From Streptomyces griseosporeus (lineage in GTDB: Bacteria > Actinomycetota > Actinomycetes > Streptomycetales > Streptomycetaceae), in the NCBI RefSeq assembly GCF_014656055.1, contig NZ_BNBR01000002.1, positions 747,164-811,163 of the forward strand: a stretch of 64,000 bases of DNA, written 5' to 3'. The notes under the pieces were generated by a model. It searched no databases. It was given only the letters and a program-made list of their open reading frames with translations, and was not told where the DNA came from. A program made the position numbers and the translations under genes. Positions 52,036-61,248 of the stretch are shown one piece after another (position 1 is the stretch's first letter; each line of letters opens with the position of its first letter).

Positions 52036-52422
52036 TCAGTCGTCTCCCCCGGCCCCGCCCTGCTCCAGCAGATCGCGCAGCAGCCGCTCGTCTTCCGGGT
52101 CCAGGCAGGAGACGAAGCTGGCCAGCACCGCCCCGCGGTCGCGCTCCGCGTCGAGCACCTTGCGCATCTTCCGTGCGGCCAGCCCCGCCTCGTCCGAGGC
52201 CGCGGTCCAGACGAAGGACCGGCCCACCCGTTCCCGGGTGACCGCCCCCTTGGCCAGCAGCCGGGTCAGGATGGTGATCACCGTCGTATAGGCGAGGTCC
52301 CCGCCGAGCCGCTCCTGCACCCGGCCCGCCGTCACCGGCCCGTCCGCCTCGCGCAGCGCCGACAGGACCTGCACCTCCAGCTCGCCCTGCCCACGCCTGC
52401 GGGCCCGCCGCCGATCCGTCAC
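52036..52422 (-). CDS. BlaI/MecI-family repressor
   Basis: The 128-residue protein has the Penicillinase_R winged helix (G-E-L-E-V-Q-V-L-S-A-L, R-V-Q-E-R-L-G-G-D-L-A-Y-T-T-V-I-T-I-L-T-R-L) and a C-terminal dimerisation helix region (S-C-L-D-P-E-D-E-R-L-L-R-D-L-L). It represses its own operon and possibly envelope or stress genes, and is released by proteolysis through the adjacent M56 enzyme. The GTG start has GGGAGG upstream. No beta-lactamase gene is nearby. The 233 bp to the divergent metallophosphoesterase gene (52423-52655) show a possible TACGAT -10 on the minus strand near 52470. Confidence 0.87.
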   Translation of the reverse strand: MTDRRRARRRGQGELEVQVLSALREADGPVTAGRVQERLGGDLAYTTVITILTRLLAKGAVTRERVGRSFVWTAASDEAGLAARKMRKVLDAERDRGAVLASFVSCLDPEDERLLRDLLEQGGAGGDD

Positions 52423-52655
52423 ACCCTGCCTCCCTTCCAGCGCGCGGGGGTCACGCGACGTTCATCGTAGGGACGCAAAGCGCGCGCACCCGCCGAGCGG
52501 AGGACTGGCCGCCACGGCCCGCCGACAGCCAGGAACGTCCCTCCGGACGTCGGCGTCCGCGCGACGAGAGGGACGAGCACAGCTCCCACGGGCACACACA
52601 CGCCCCCCGGATGCCAGAATTGCGCGAGACGGCAGCCCGGTCAGGGAGGGGAAGC

Positions 52656-53876
52656 GTGACCGACACCAGCAACACCCGGCCCGCCGAGAGCGAAGCGCGA
52701 GCGCCGCGGCAGAGCCCGCTGCACCGCCTGATGCGCTACATCCCGCTGATCGCCCCCGTCCTGCTGTGGGCCGTGCCCTGCTGGGTGCTGCTGTACACCG
52801 GCCAGCACTGGCCGCTGCCCGTCACACTGGCCGGCACCGCCGTGTTCGTCCTCGGCCTGATATCGATGCCGCTCGCGATGGTGCGCGGCCACGGCCGGCG
52901 CCAGCAGGACCGGGCGGCGATCGTCGGTGACCCCCTGCTGGGCACCAGCTGGGTGCTGTTCACCTGGTCCGTCCTCCTCGGCGTCCTCTTGCGGCTCGCC
53001 CTGACCGTGACCGGCGTCGGCGAGAGCCAGGACCGCGCCCGGATCGTCACGTGGGCCGTCCTCGGCGTCGCCGCCGCGCTGCTCGGCTGGGGGTACGCCG
53101 AGGCCCGCCGCGTGCCCCGCGTGCGGCGCGTCGACGTGCACCTCCCCCGCCTGGGTGCCGGGCTGGACGGCCTCCGCGTCGTCCTCGTCACCGACACCCA
53201 CTACGGCCCCCTCGACCGCGCCCGCTGGTCGGAACGGGTGTGCGAGACGGTCAACGGCCTGGAGGCCGACCTGGTCTGCCACACCGGCGACATCGCGGAC
53301 GGCACGGCCGAACGCCGGCGCGCCCAGGCCACCCCACTCGGTACCGTGCGGGCCACCCGGGCCCGGGTCTACGTCACCGGCAACCACGAGTACTACAGCG
53401 AGGCCCAGGGCTGGGTCGACCTGATGGACGAGCTGGGCTGGGAGCCGCTGCGCAACCGCCATGTGCTGCTCGAACGCGGCGGCGACACCCTCGTGGTCGC
53501 CGGCGTGGACGACGTCACCGCCGAGTCCTCCGGCCTGGCCGGCCACCGCGCCCACCTCGCCGGAGCCCTGGACGGCGCCGACCCCGGCCTGCCCGTCCTG
53601 CTGCTGGCGCACCAGCCCAAGTTCGTCGACCGGGCGGCCGCCGCCGGCGTGGACCTCCAGCTCTCCGGCCACACCCATGGCGGCCAGATCTGGCCCTTCC
53701 ACCACCTGGTCCGCCTCGACCAGCCCGCCGTCGCCGGTCTCAGCCGCCACGGCTCCCGCACCCTGCTCTACACCAGCCGCGGCACCGGCTTCTGGGGCCC
53801 GCCGTTCCGCGTCTTCGCCCCCAGCGAGATCACCCTGCTCGTGCTCCGCTCGCCGCACCCGCCGACGTCGCCGTAA
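52656..53876 (+). CDS. Membrane-bound metallophosphoesterase
   Basis: The 406-residue protein has four hydrophobic helices in the first 160 residues. A calcineurin-like phosphoesterase domain follows with D-T-H-Y-G, C-H-T-G-D-I-A-D-G, G-N-H-E-Y-Y, L-A-H-Q-P and S-G-H-T-H-G-G-Q as metal ligands. YkoQ/YaeI-type relatives act on phospholipid head groups or cyclic nucleotides; the substrate here is not known. The GTG at 52656 has GGGAGGGGAAG just upstream and is preferred to an ATG 15 codons earlier. Confidence 0.85.
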   Translation: MTDTSNTRPAESEARAPRQSPLHRLMRYIPLIAPVLLWAVPCWVLLYTGQHWPLPVTLAGTAVFVLGLISMPLAMVRGHGRRQQDRAAIVGDPLLGTSWVLFTWSVLLGVLLRLALTVTGVGESQDRARIVTWAVLGVAAALLGWGYAEARRVPRVRRVDVHLPRLGAGLDGLRVVLVTDTHYGPLDRARWSERVCETVNGLEADLVCHTGDIADGTAERRRAQATPLGTVRATRARVYVTGNHEYYSEAQGWVDLMDELGWEPLRNRHVLLERGGDTLVVAGVDDVTAESSGLAGHRAHLAGALDGADPGLPVLLLAHQPKFVDRAAAAGVDLQLSGHTHGGQIWPFHHLVRLDQPAVAGLSRHGSRTLLYTSRGTGFWGPPFRVFAPSEITLLVLRSPHPPTSP

Positions 53877-54029
53877 CACGTGATCCGGGCGGCCGGATGT
53901 GGCACGCCGCCCTGCCCCCGTCGAGCGGCCCGATCGCAGGCGTTGTGCCTCCGCTCGCGCGAGCCGATCCTTGAAGGAAGCACGCGGTTGCACGCCGGGG
54001 GCCGCAGTGACAGCGAGGACGGACGTGCA

Positions 54030-56480
54030 GTGACCACATCGGCAGCCACCCCTGGGGCGGAGGATCGGGGCGACCCGCTGAGCGTCACACGGGCCGCCGT
54101 GGTCACGCTCGACACCGGGAAATGTGTGACCGGCTGGAGCGCGCAGGCTGAACGGCTGCTCGGCTACGACGCGAAGGACATGCTCGGCCGGCCGATCGGC
54201 GCGCTGTCGGCCGGTCCGGAAGGGACGCGCGAGGACTGGCTCCGCGTGCACGCGGACGGCAGAGAGCCCGGTCACGCCGTTCTGCGGCACCGGGCCGGAC
54301 ACCACCTGCGCACGGCGACATCGCTGTACGAGCTGCCGGCCGAGGCGGCGGGCACAGCCTTCCTCCTGCTGCTCGCGGACGCCGAGGACGAGGCGCAGTG
54401 GCAGCTCCGCCAGGCCATGCTCCAGGGCCTGGCCGCGGAATCCGCGGTGGCGCTGACCATCTACGGACCCGATCTGCGGGTGGCCTGGGCCAACGCCGCG
54501 GCGCGGGAGGAGCTGCCGGGAGACTTCACGCAGTATCTGGGACGCAGTGAAGGCGAGCTGTACCCCGGCAGCCGGGTGCTCTCCGCCGAACACCCGCCCA
54601 CGGTGACGGAGCTGATGAGGGAGGTGCTCACCACCGGGCAGACCGTCGTCGACCTCCGGTACCAGGGGCGTACCCTCGCGGATCCGAGCCGTGAACACGT
54701 GTGGTCGCTGTCCTACTACCGGCTGCAGGATGCGAACGGCCGGACTCTGGGCGTGTGCGAGGAGGCCGTCGACGTCACGGACCAGTACCGGGCGCGGCAC
54801 AGGCTGGCGCTTCTGAGCGAGGCCGCCGGCCTGATCGGCAGCACCCTGGACCTCGACCGCACGGTGCAGGAATTCGCCGAGGTCCTGGTGCCCGAGCTGG
54901 CCGACTTCATCGCCGTGGACCTGCTCGGGGCCGTGCTGGACGGCAGGGAACCCGACGTCCGCTCCGTCGGCCGCACAGGTGACGTACGCCGGGCGTTCCA
55001 CCGGTCCGTCCGCGAGGACCTGCCCGAAGCCGTCGTCCCGCCCGGCGCCACGGTCGGATATGCGCAGGGGTCACCGCAATGGCGCTGTCTGGGCAGCGAG
55101 AAGCCCGTAATGGACGCCGTACTGTCCTATTCCAGTTCCTGGCTGGTGGAAGACGCCGTGCGCAGCACCCGCATGCGGGAGCTGGGCATCCACTCCCACA
55201 TGGTGGTCCCGCTGCGCGCGCGGGGCGTGACCATGGGGGTGGCGACGTTGATGCGGTGGCGCAACCCTGAGCCCTTCACCCCGGACGACCTGCTGCTCGC
55301 TGAGGAGGTCGCAGCCCGGGCCGCTGTGTGCGTCGACAACGCCCGCCGGTTCGCCAGGGAGCACCACTCCGCACTCATGCTGCAGCGCAGCCTGCTGCCG
55401 CACGAGCTGCCCGCCCACGCCGCTGTGGAGGCCGCCTACCGTTATCTGCCGGCCGACACGGAGGCCGGAGTGGGCGGTGACTGGTTCGACGTCCTGCCCC
55501 TGGCGTGCGGCCGGGTCGGGCTGGTGGTCGGCGACGTGATCGGCCACGGTCTGCGCGCCGCGGCGACGATGGGCCGGCTGCGCACAGCCGTGCACACACT
55601 GGCCGACCTGGACCTGCCTCCCGAGGAACTGCTGGCCCACCTCGACGACCTCGTCCAGCGTCTGGCAGAAGAGGCCGAGACGGCACACCCCTTCAGCGCG
55701 GAGGGTGTGGTCGGCGCCACCTGCCTGTACGGCGTCTACGATGCCGTGACGCGCCGTGCGACTTTCGCCAGCGCGGGCCATCCGCTCCCCGCCCTCGCAC
55801 ACCGGGACAGGCCGGTGGAGTTCTGCGACATCCCGGTCAGCCCGCCGCTCGGTGTGGGCGGCATGCCGTTCGAATCGGTGGAGATGGACATCCCGGACGA
55901 CTGCGTCCTGGCCCTCTACACCGACGGTCTGATCATGGCCTCCGAGTCGGACACGGACATCGGCATGGCGCGGCTGTGCTTCGCGCTCGCCCATCCGGAT
56001 CGCCCCTTGGAGGAGATCGCCGGCACCATGGAACGCATCCTGCTGCCCGACCACCCGCCGGACGACGTCGCCTTCCTCGTCGCCCGCCCCCGCCCGCTGC
56101 CTGCCGACCACATCGCCTCCTGGGAGCTGGCCTTCGACCCGGAGTCGGCCGGGCGGGCCCGGTCCCTCACCGGTGAGCGCCTCGCCCAGTGGCGGCTCGA
56201 GGATCTGTCCTTCGCCGTGGAACTGATCGTCAGCGAACTGGTCACCAACGCGATCCGGCATGCGCGCGGCCCCGTCTCCCTGCGGCTGATCCGGACCGAG
56301 AACCGCCTTGTCTGTGCTGTCTCGGACGGCAGCAGCACCGCCCCCCACCTGCGCAGGGCCACACTCGGCGAGGAAGGCGGCCGCGGTCTCTTCCTGGTGG
56401 CGCAGTTCGCCGCGCGCTGGGGCACCCGCCCCACGGCGGACGGCAAGATCATCTGGGCGGAAGTGCCCGCCCCGGGATGA
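54030..56480 (+). CDS. PAS-PAS-GAF-SpoIIE phosphatase with C-terminal anti-sigma kinase-like ATPase
   Basis: The 816-residue protein has two PAS-like domains (about 20-130 and 145-265), a GAF domain (about 275-450) and a SpoIIE PP2C phosphatase (about 460-665; V-G-G-D-W-F-D-V, V-V-G-D-V-I-G-H-G, Y-T-D-G-L-I, P-D-D-V-A). It ends in a HATPase domain (about 680-816; S-E-L-V-T-N-A-I-R-H-A, G-R-G-L-F-L-V). It combines the RsbU-like phosphatase and RsbW-like kinase of partner-switching cascades. It probably tunes phosphorylation of an anti-anti-sigma factor in response to light, redox or small ligands. The GTG start has GAGGACGG upstream; the next gene follows 12 bp later. Confidence 0.85.
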   Translation: MTTSAATPGAEDRGDPLSVTRAAVVTLDTGKCVTGWSAQAERLLGYDAKDMLGRPIGALSAGPEGTREDWLRVHADGREPGHAVLRHRAGHHLRTATSLYELPAEAAGTAFLLLLADAEDEAQWQLRQAMLQGLAAESAVALTIYGPDLRVAWANAAAREELPGDFTQYLGRSEGELYPGSRVLSAEHPPTVTELMREVLTTGQTVVDLRYQGRTLADPSREHVWSLSYYRLQDANGRTLGVCEEAVDVTDQYRARHRLALLSEAAGLIGSTLDLDRTVQEFAEVLVPELADFIAVDLLGAVLDGREPDVRSVGRTGDVRRAFHRSVREDLPEAVVPPGATVGYAQGSPQWRCLGSEKPVMDAVLSYSSSWLVEDAVRSTRMRELGIHSHMVVPLRARGVTMGVATLMRWRNPEPFTPDDLLLAEEVAARAAVCVDNARRFAREHHSALMLQRSLLPHELPAHAAVEAAYRYLPADTEAGVGGDWFDVLPLACGRVGLVVGDVIGHGLRAAATMGRLRTAVHTLADLDLPPEELLAHLDDLVQRLAEEAETAHPFSAEGVVGATCLYGVYDAVTRRATFASAGHPLPALAHRDRPVEFCDIPVSPPLGVGGMPFESVEMDIPDDCVLALYTDGLIMASESDTDIGMARLCFALAHPDRPLEEIAGTMERILLPDHPPDDVAFLVARPRPLPADHIASWELAFDPESAGRARSLTGERLAQWRLEDLSFAVELIVSELVTNAIRHARGPVSLRLIRTENRLVCAVSDGSSTAPHLRRATLGEEGGRGLFLVAQFAARWGTRPTADGKIIWAEVPAPG

Positions 56481-56492
56481 GGGAGCGAGCGG

Positions 56493-58613
56493 TTGACTGA
56501 GGGCCCGGACCTGGGGCGGCGCCTGCTGGACCACCTCCTGGTGGAGGCGGTGCGGGACCTGGGGGCGCACGCGGCCGGCGTGTACGTGCTCCCGCCCGGC
56601 GAGGACGTCCTCACGCTGGAGGTCATGACCGGGGTACCGGCACATTTCGCCGAGCCGTGGCACCGGATCTCCCTCGCCTACCCGGTTCCCGTCACCGACG
56701 CCATACGCTCCCGTGACCTGGTATGGGTCGCCTCGCACGAGGAGCTGGCACGCCGCTATCCACGGGCGGCGCTCGTGCTGCCCTACCACTTCGCCCTCGC
56801 CGGCGCCCCGATCCTGCACCGCGAGAGGGTCGTGGGCGCGCTGTTGCTGCTGTGGCCCGGGCCCCGGCACGACCTGGTGCCCGCGGTCCGGGCCGGTATC
56901 GCGTCCGTGTGCGCGTTCCTCGGCCACGTCCTGGCCGCGGCGGAGCAGACAGGGCAGCCACTGGCACCACGCTCCGCGGCGCGCACGCTGGCCGACCCGG
57001 CCGCCGACGACGGGAAGGCGCCGGACGATGCCGCGGCCAGGTATGCCGAGCGGCTTCCCGAGCCAGGCGTGGCGCTCGACCTGGACGGGCGGGTCACGTT
57101 CATCACCGGCGCCGCGGCCGGCCTGGTGGGCGCCAGTGAGCGACGGCTGCTGGGCGCCCCGCCGTGGGAGGTGCTGCCGTGGCTCAACGATCCGGTCTAC
57201 GAGGACCGCTACCGTGCCGCTCTGATCAGCCGGCGTCCCACCTCCTTCACCGCCCGGCGGCCCGACGGGGTGGTGCTGTGCTTCGAGCTGTTCCCCGACG
57301 GAACCGGCATCAGCGTGCGCATCACGCACGCCCCCGGCACGGTGGACGGCGAGGCGGCCGGGCCGGCACAGCCCGCTCCGCCCCAGGTCGCGCCGGTCCG
57401 GGTCGGGGCGCTGTACCACCTGATGCACCTGGCCGGCGCCCTGAGCGAGGCAGCGGGCGCCGATGACGTGGTGCGGCTGGTGGCCGACACGGTGCTGCCC
57501 GCGTTCGGCGCTCAGGCCCTGGCCATGCTCGTCACCGAGGGCGGCCGGCTGCGCATCGTGGGCTACCACGGCTACCCGCCCGAAACGATGGACCTGTTCG
57601 ACGGCACCCCTCTGACCTCGCCGACCCCCGGTGTCCGCGCGCTGACGGAAGGGACCGCCGGCTTCTTCTCGTCCCGGGAGGAGCTGGAGCGGGTCTTTCC
57701 TGCCCGCGGCGACCGCACCGACGGGATGGCGGCCTGGGCGTTCCTGCCGCTGATCGCGTCCGGCAGGCCGGTCGGGACCTGCGTCCTGGCGTTCCAGCGG
57801 CCACATCCTTTCGCACCCGAGGAACGCGCCGCGATGACCTCGCTGGCCGGGCTGATGGCCCAGGCCCTGGACCGCGCCCGCCTCTACGACACGGAGCACG
57901 CGCTCGCCCAGAGCCTGCAGACCGGCCTTCTGCCCCACACACTGCCGGTCGTGCCGGGTCTGGAGGTGGCAGCCCGCTACCTGCCCGCCACGCACGGCAT
58001 GGACATCGGCGGCGACTTCTACGACCTCATACGTCTCGACGACACCACCGTCGCGGCGGTCATCGGCGACGTCCAGGGCCACAACGTGGCCGCCGCCGCC
58101 CTGATGGGCCAGGTCCGCACGGCGATCCACGCCCACGCCACGGCCGGCGCCGCCCCCGACGAAGTCCTCGCCCGCACCAACCGGCTGCTCATCGACCTGG
58201 ATCCCGGGTTGTTCACCAGCTGCCTGTACGCCCGGATCGACCTCGCCGCCCGCAGCGTCCGCATCGCCTCCGCCGGCCACCTGCCGCCCCTGCTGCGCCG
58301 CCCCGACGGGGTGACGAGCGTCGTTCAGGTCGAGCCCGGGGTCCTGCTCGGCATCGACCCGGCCGCCACCTACCCGACCCGCACCCTCCCGCTGCCGGCC
58401 GGAGCGGTGCTGGCGCTGTTCACCGACGGCCTGATCGAAACCCCCGACCACCCGCTGGACGCCGGCATCACACGGCTCGCACACGACATGGGAAACAGCC
58501 CGCTGAGTCTTCCGGCCCTGGCGCAGACCCTCACGGCACCCGTCCGCGCCGTCGACGACCGCATCGACGACGTCGCCCTGCTCCTGCTCCGGCCGAGCGC
58601 CGTGCCCGCCTGA
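56493..58613 (+). CDS. GAF-PAS-GAF-SpoIIE protein phosphatase
   Basis: The 706-residue protein has a GAF-like N-terminus (about 1-150), a PAS-like segment (about 185-290), a GAF domain (about 305-460) and a SpoIIE phosphatase domain (about 480-700; I-G-G-D-F-Y-D-L, I-G-D-V-Q-G-H, F-T-D-G-L-I-E, D-D-R-I-D-D-V-A). No ATPase domain is present, unlike its neighbour. It starts at a TTG with GGGAGCGAG upstream, 12 bp after the previous stop, so the two sensors are co-transcribed. It would dephosphorylate an anti-anti-sigma protein. Confidence 0.83.
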   Translation: MTEGPDLGRRLLDHLLVEAVRDLGAHAAGVYVLPPGEDVLTLEVMTGVPAHFAEPWHRISLAYPVPVTDAIRSRDLVWVASHEELARRYPRAALVLPYHFALAGAPILHRERVVGALLLLWPGPRHDLVPAVRAGIASVCAFLGHVLAAAEQTGQPLAPRSAARTLADPAADDGKAPDDAAARYAERLPEPGVALDLDGRVTFITGAAAGLVGASERRLLGAPPWEVLPWLNDPVYEDRYRAALISRRPTSFTARRPDGVVLCFELFPDGTGISVRITHAPGTVDGEAAGPAQPAPPQVAPVRVGALYHLMHLAGALSEAAGADDVVRLVADTVLPAFGAQALAMLVTEGGRLRIVGYHGYPPETMDLFDGTPLTSPTPGVRALTEGTAGFFSSREELERVFPARGDRTDGMAAWAFLPLIASGRPVGTCVLAFQRPHPFAPEERAAMTSLAGLMAQALDRARLYDTEHALAQSLQTGLLPHTLPVVPGLEVAARYLPATHGMDIGGDFYDLIRLDDTTVAAVIGDVQGHNVAAAALMGQVRTAIHAHATAGAAPDEVLARTNRLLIDLDPGLFTSCLYARIDLAARSVRIASAGHLPPLLRRPDGVTSVVQVEPGVLLGIDPAATYPTRTLPLPAGAVLALFTDGLIETPDHPLDAGITRLAHDMGNSPLSLPALAQTLTAPVRAVDDRIDDVALLLLRPSAVPA

Positions 58614-58671
58614 CCCGGACGACCGGGCAGCGGGCCGTATCGCCCGGCGCGCCTCCGACGCTCACCGGTCC

Positions 58672-58677
58672 TAAAAT
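58672..58677 (+). promoter_or_regulatory. -10 element ahead of the glycerol operon
   Basis: TAAAAT, an unusually AT-rich hexamer for this DNA, lies 62 bp before glpF in the 125-bp gap after the phosphatase gene. No good -35 is seen at 17-18 bp, so an activator or a different sigma factor may be involved. Confidence 0.4.
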
Positions 58678-58738
58678 GATTCTTCGAGGACTCGGGGCAG
58701 TCGACGGCCGACCCTTGGGCCGGCGGGAAGCGGGCACC

Positions 58739-59587
58739 ATGGCTGAGCGACTCAAGAGATCAGGGCTGATCGGCGAACTTTCAGCGGAATTCGCCGGCAC
58801 GATGATCCTCATCCTCTTCGGTTGTGGCGTGGTGGCTCAGGTAGTCGCCGGCGGGGGCCTCACGAATCCGCCGGGCGGCCTGGGAAACCACGACAGCATC
58901 GCCTGGGCCTGGGGCCTGGGCGTCACCCTGGGTGTCTACGTCGCGGCGAGGCTGAGCGGTGCGCACCTCAATCCCGCGGTGACCCTCTCGCTGGCGGCGT
59001 TCAAGGGCTTCCCGTGGAGCAAGGTGGCTCCCTACGCGCTGGCCCAGACAGCCGGCGCCTTCGTGGCAGCTCTGATCGTCCGGTGGAACTACACCGAGGC
59101 GCTGGCGAAAGCGGATCCCACCCACACGATCAAGACGCAGGGCGTCTTCTCCACGTTGCCGGCGAACGGCAATCCGAACCTGCCGGTCCACGAATGGGGC
59201 GCATTCCGCGACCAGGTCATCGGCACCGCGATCCTGCTGCTGCTGATCCTGGCGGTCACGGACCTGCTCAACACGCCCCCCGGCGCCAACCTGGCACCGT
59301 TCATCGTCGGTCTGATCGTCGTGGCCATCGGTATGGCCTGGGGTACCAACGCGGGTTACGCGATCAACCCGGCACGCGACTTCGGTCCCCGGCTGGCCAG
59401 CTTCCTCACCGGGTACGGCGGAGCGTGGCGAGATCAGTACGGGAACTTCTACTTCTGGGTGCCGATCGTCGGTCCGGTGATCGGAGGCCTGCTGGGAGCG
59501 GGCCTGTACAAGTTCTTCATCGGCCGGTTCCTGCCGACCGCTGAGCCGGAGCCCCCGGGACGGGTGCCGGCCCCGGACGAGAGCTGA
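58739..59587 (+). CDS. glpF: Glycerol facilitator (MIP/aquaglyceroporin family)
   Basis: The 282-residue six-helix protein has both half-helix motifs: [10 protein letters not shown] and [12 protein letters not shown]. The Asp after the second NPA-R marks the glycerol-conducting branch. [11 protein letters not shown] opens helix 1. It lets glycerol diffuse into the cell. It leads the glpF-glpK-glpD operon, the same order as the gylCAB operon of Streptomyces. An in-frame ATG at 58676 overlaps the -10 element and is unlikely. Confidence 0.92.
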   Translation: MAERLKRSGLIGELSAEFAGTMILILFGCGVVAQVVAGGGLTNPPGGLGNHDSIAWAWGLGVTLGVYVAARLSGAHLNPAVTLSLAAFKGFPWSKVAPYALAQTAGAFVAALIVRWNYTEALAKADPTHTIKTQGVFSTLPANGNPNLPVHEWGAFRDQVIGTAILLLLILAVTDLLNTPPGANLAPFIVGLIVVAIGMAWGTNAGYAINPARDFGPRLASFLTGYGGAWRDQYGNFYFWVPIVGPVIGGLLGAGLYKFFIGRFLPTAEPEPPGRVPAPDES

Positions 59588-59591
59588 CCGT

Positions 59592-59636
59592 CTCCCGGGG
59601 CGGCCGGGCTCCGGCTGCCCCGGGAGAGCCCAAGGA
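59592..59636 (+). other. Long intra-operon hairpin between glpF and glpK
   Basis: CTCCCGGGGC (59592-59601) pairs with 59627-59636. Inside, a G-U pair and the stem GCCGG/CCGGC extend it to a 16-bp helix with a 3-base loop. It starts 5 bp past the glpF stop and ends just before the glpK ribosome site (AAGGAGAG). It may attenuate readthrough or stabilise one segment of the message. Confidence 0.7.
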
Positions 59637-59649
59637 GAGGCGGCATCCC

Positions 59650-61167
59650 ATGGCGGACTTCGTCGGCGCGGTGGACCAGGGGACCACCAGCACCCGTTTC
59701 ATGATCTTCGACCATGCCGGCAACGAGGTGGCGAGGCACCAGCTGGAGCACTCACAGATCCTTCCGCGCTCGGGGTGGGTGGAACACGACCCGGTGGAGA
59801 TCTGGGAGCGCACCAACTCGGTGATCCAGACCGCGCTCCGGCACGGAAACCTCTCCCCGGAGGACCTGGCGGCCATCGGTATCACCAACCAGCGGGAGAC
59901 GACCGTCGTCTGGGACCCGCGCAACGGCCGCCCGTACTACAACGCCATCGTCTGGCAGGACACCCGTACCGACTCCATCGCGGCAGCGCTGGACCGTTCG
60001 GGCCAGGGCGACGTCATCCGCCGCAAGGCAGGACTGCCGCCGGCCACGTACTTCTCCGGCGGCAAGATCCAGTGGATCCTGGAGAACGTCGACGGTGTCC
60101 GCGAGGCGGCTGAGCAGGGCCATGCCCTCTTCGGCAACACCGACTCCTGGGTGCTGTGGAACCTCACCGGCGGCCCCGACGGGGGCGTCCACGCCACCGA
60201 CGTGACCAATGCCAGCCGCACCATGCTGATGGACCTGGAGACCCTCGACTGGGACGACGAGCTGCTGGGCTTCTTCGGCGTTCCCCGGGCGATGTTGCCG
60301 ACCATCAGCCCGTCCTCGCACCGGGAGGCGTTCGGACAGACCCGTACGTCCCGGCCGCTGCGGGCGGCCATCCCCATCACCGGTGTGCTCGGCGACCAGC
60401 AGGCGGCCACCGTCGGGCAGGTCTGCTACGCGCCCGGCGAAGCCAAGAACACGTACGGCACCGGCAACTTCCTGGTGCTCAACACCGGCACGGACCTGGT
60501 GCGGTCCCAGAACGGCCTCCTGACCACGGTGGCATACCAGTTCGGCGACAGCCCGGCGATCTACGCACTCGAAGGCTCCATCGCCGTCACGGGCTCCGCG
60601 GTGCAGTGGCTGCGCGACCAGATGAAGATCATCAGCGATGCCGCCGAGAGCGAACGCCTGGCGCGTACCGTCGAGGACAACGGCGGGATCTACTTCGTCC
60701 CCGCCTTCTCCGGCCTGTTCGCCCCGTACTGGCGTTCCGACGCCCGCGGCGCGATCGTCGGCCTCGCCCGGTACAACGACAACGGCCACCTGGCGCGAGC
60801 CACCCTGGAAGCCATCTGCTACCAGAGCCGCGACGTGGTGGAAGCCATGGAGCAGGACTCCGGCGTCCACCTCGACGTGCTCAAGGTCGACGGCGGCGTG
60901 ACGGCCAACGACCTGTGCATGCAGATCCAGGCCGATGTCCTCGGCGTCCCGGTCAGCCGCCCGGTCGTCGCGGAGACCACCGCGCTCGGCGCCGCCTACG
61001 CCGCCGGTCTGGCCACCGGTTTCTGGCAGGACACGGACGAACTGCGCACCCACTGGCAGGAGTCCAAGCGCTGGGAACCCCAGTGGTCCGAGGAACAGCG
61101 CGAGGAAGGATACGCGGGCTGGAAGAAGGCGGTGGAGCGCACGCTCGACTGGGCCAAGGTCGAATAG
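59650..61167 (+). CDS. glpK: Glycerol kinase
   Basis: The 505-residue FGGY-family protein starts with the phosphate-binding [10 protein letters not shown]. It has glycerol contacts in N-Q-R-E-T-T and W-Q-D-T-R, the signature [12 protein letters not shown] and the C-terminal [11 protein letters not shown]. It phosphorylates glycerol to sn-glycerol 3-phosphate, trapping it in the cell. GGAGAG precedes the ATG. It lies between the facilitator and dehydrogenase genes. Confidence 0.95.
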   Translation: MADFVGAVDQGTTSTRFMIFDHAGNEVARHQLEHSQILPRSGWVEHDPVEIWERTNSVIQTALRHGNLSPEDLAAIGITNQRETTVVWDPRNGRPYYNAIVWQDTRTDSIAAALDRSGQGDVIRRKAGLPPATYFSGGKIQWILENVDGVREAAEQGHALFGNTDSWVLWNLTGGPDGGVHATDVTNASRTMLMDLETLDWDDELLGFFGVPRAMLPTISPSSHREAFGQTRTSRPLRAAIPITGVLGDQQAATVGQVCYAPGEAKNTYGTGNFLVLNTGTDLVRSQNGLLTTVAYQFGDSPAIYALEGSIAVTGSAVQWLRDQMKIISDAAESERLARTVEDNGGIYFVPAFSGLFAPYWRSDARGAIVGLARYNDNGHLARATLEAICYQSRDVVEAMEQDSGVHLDVLKVDGGVTANDLCMQIQADVLGVPVSRPVVAETTALGAAYAAGLATGFWQDTDELRTHWQESKRWEPQWSEEQREEGYAGWKKAVERTLDWAKVE

Positions 61168-61248
61168 GTCCCTGAGGGGAGTGCCGAACGGGGCCGCCCG
61201 AGCCGTGTGCGCCGCCCGCACCCGCGCCCGCTGCACGAGGAGGAGACC

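Noticed and set aside
55071..58484. 1137-codon minus-strand open frame opposite the two phosphatase genes
   Set aside because: It is an antisense shadow. The plus-strand frames have complete GAF and SpoIIE motifs, while this one shows only repetitive Gly/Arg/Val/Gln composition typical of reversed high-GC coding DNA.
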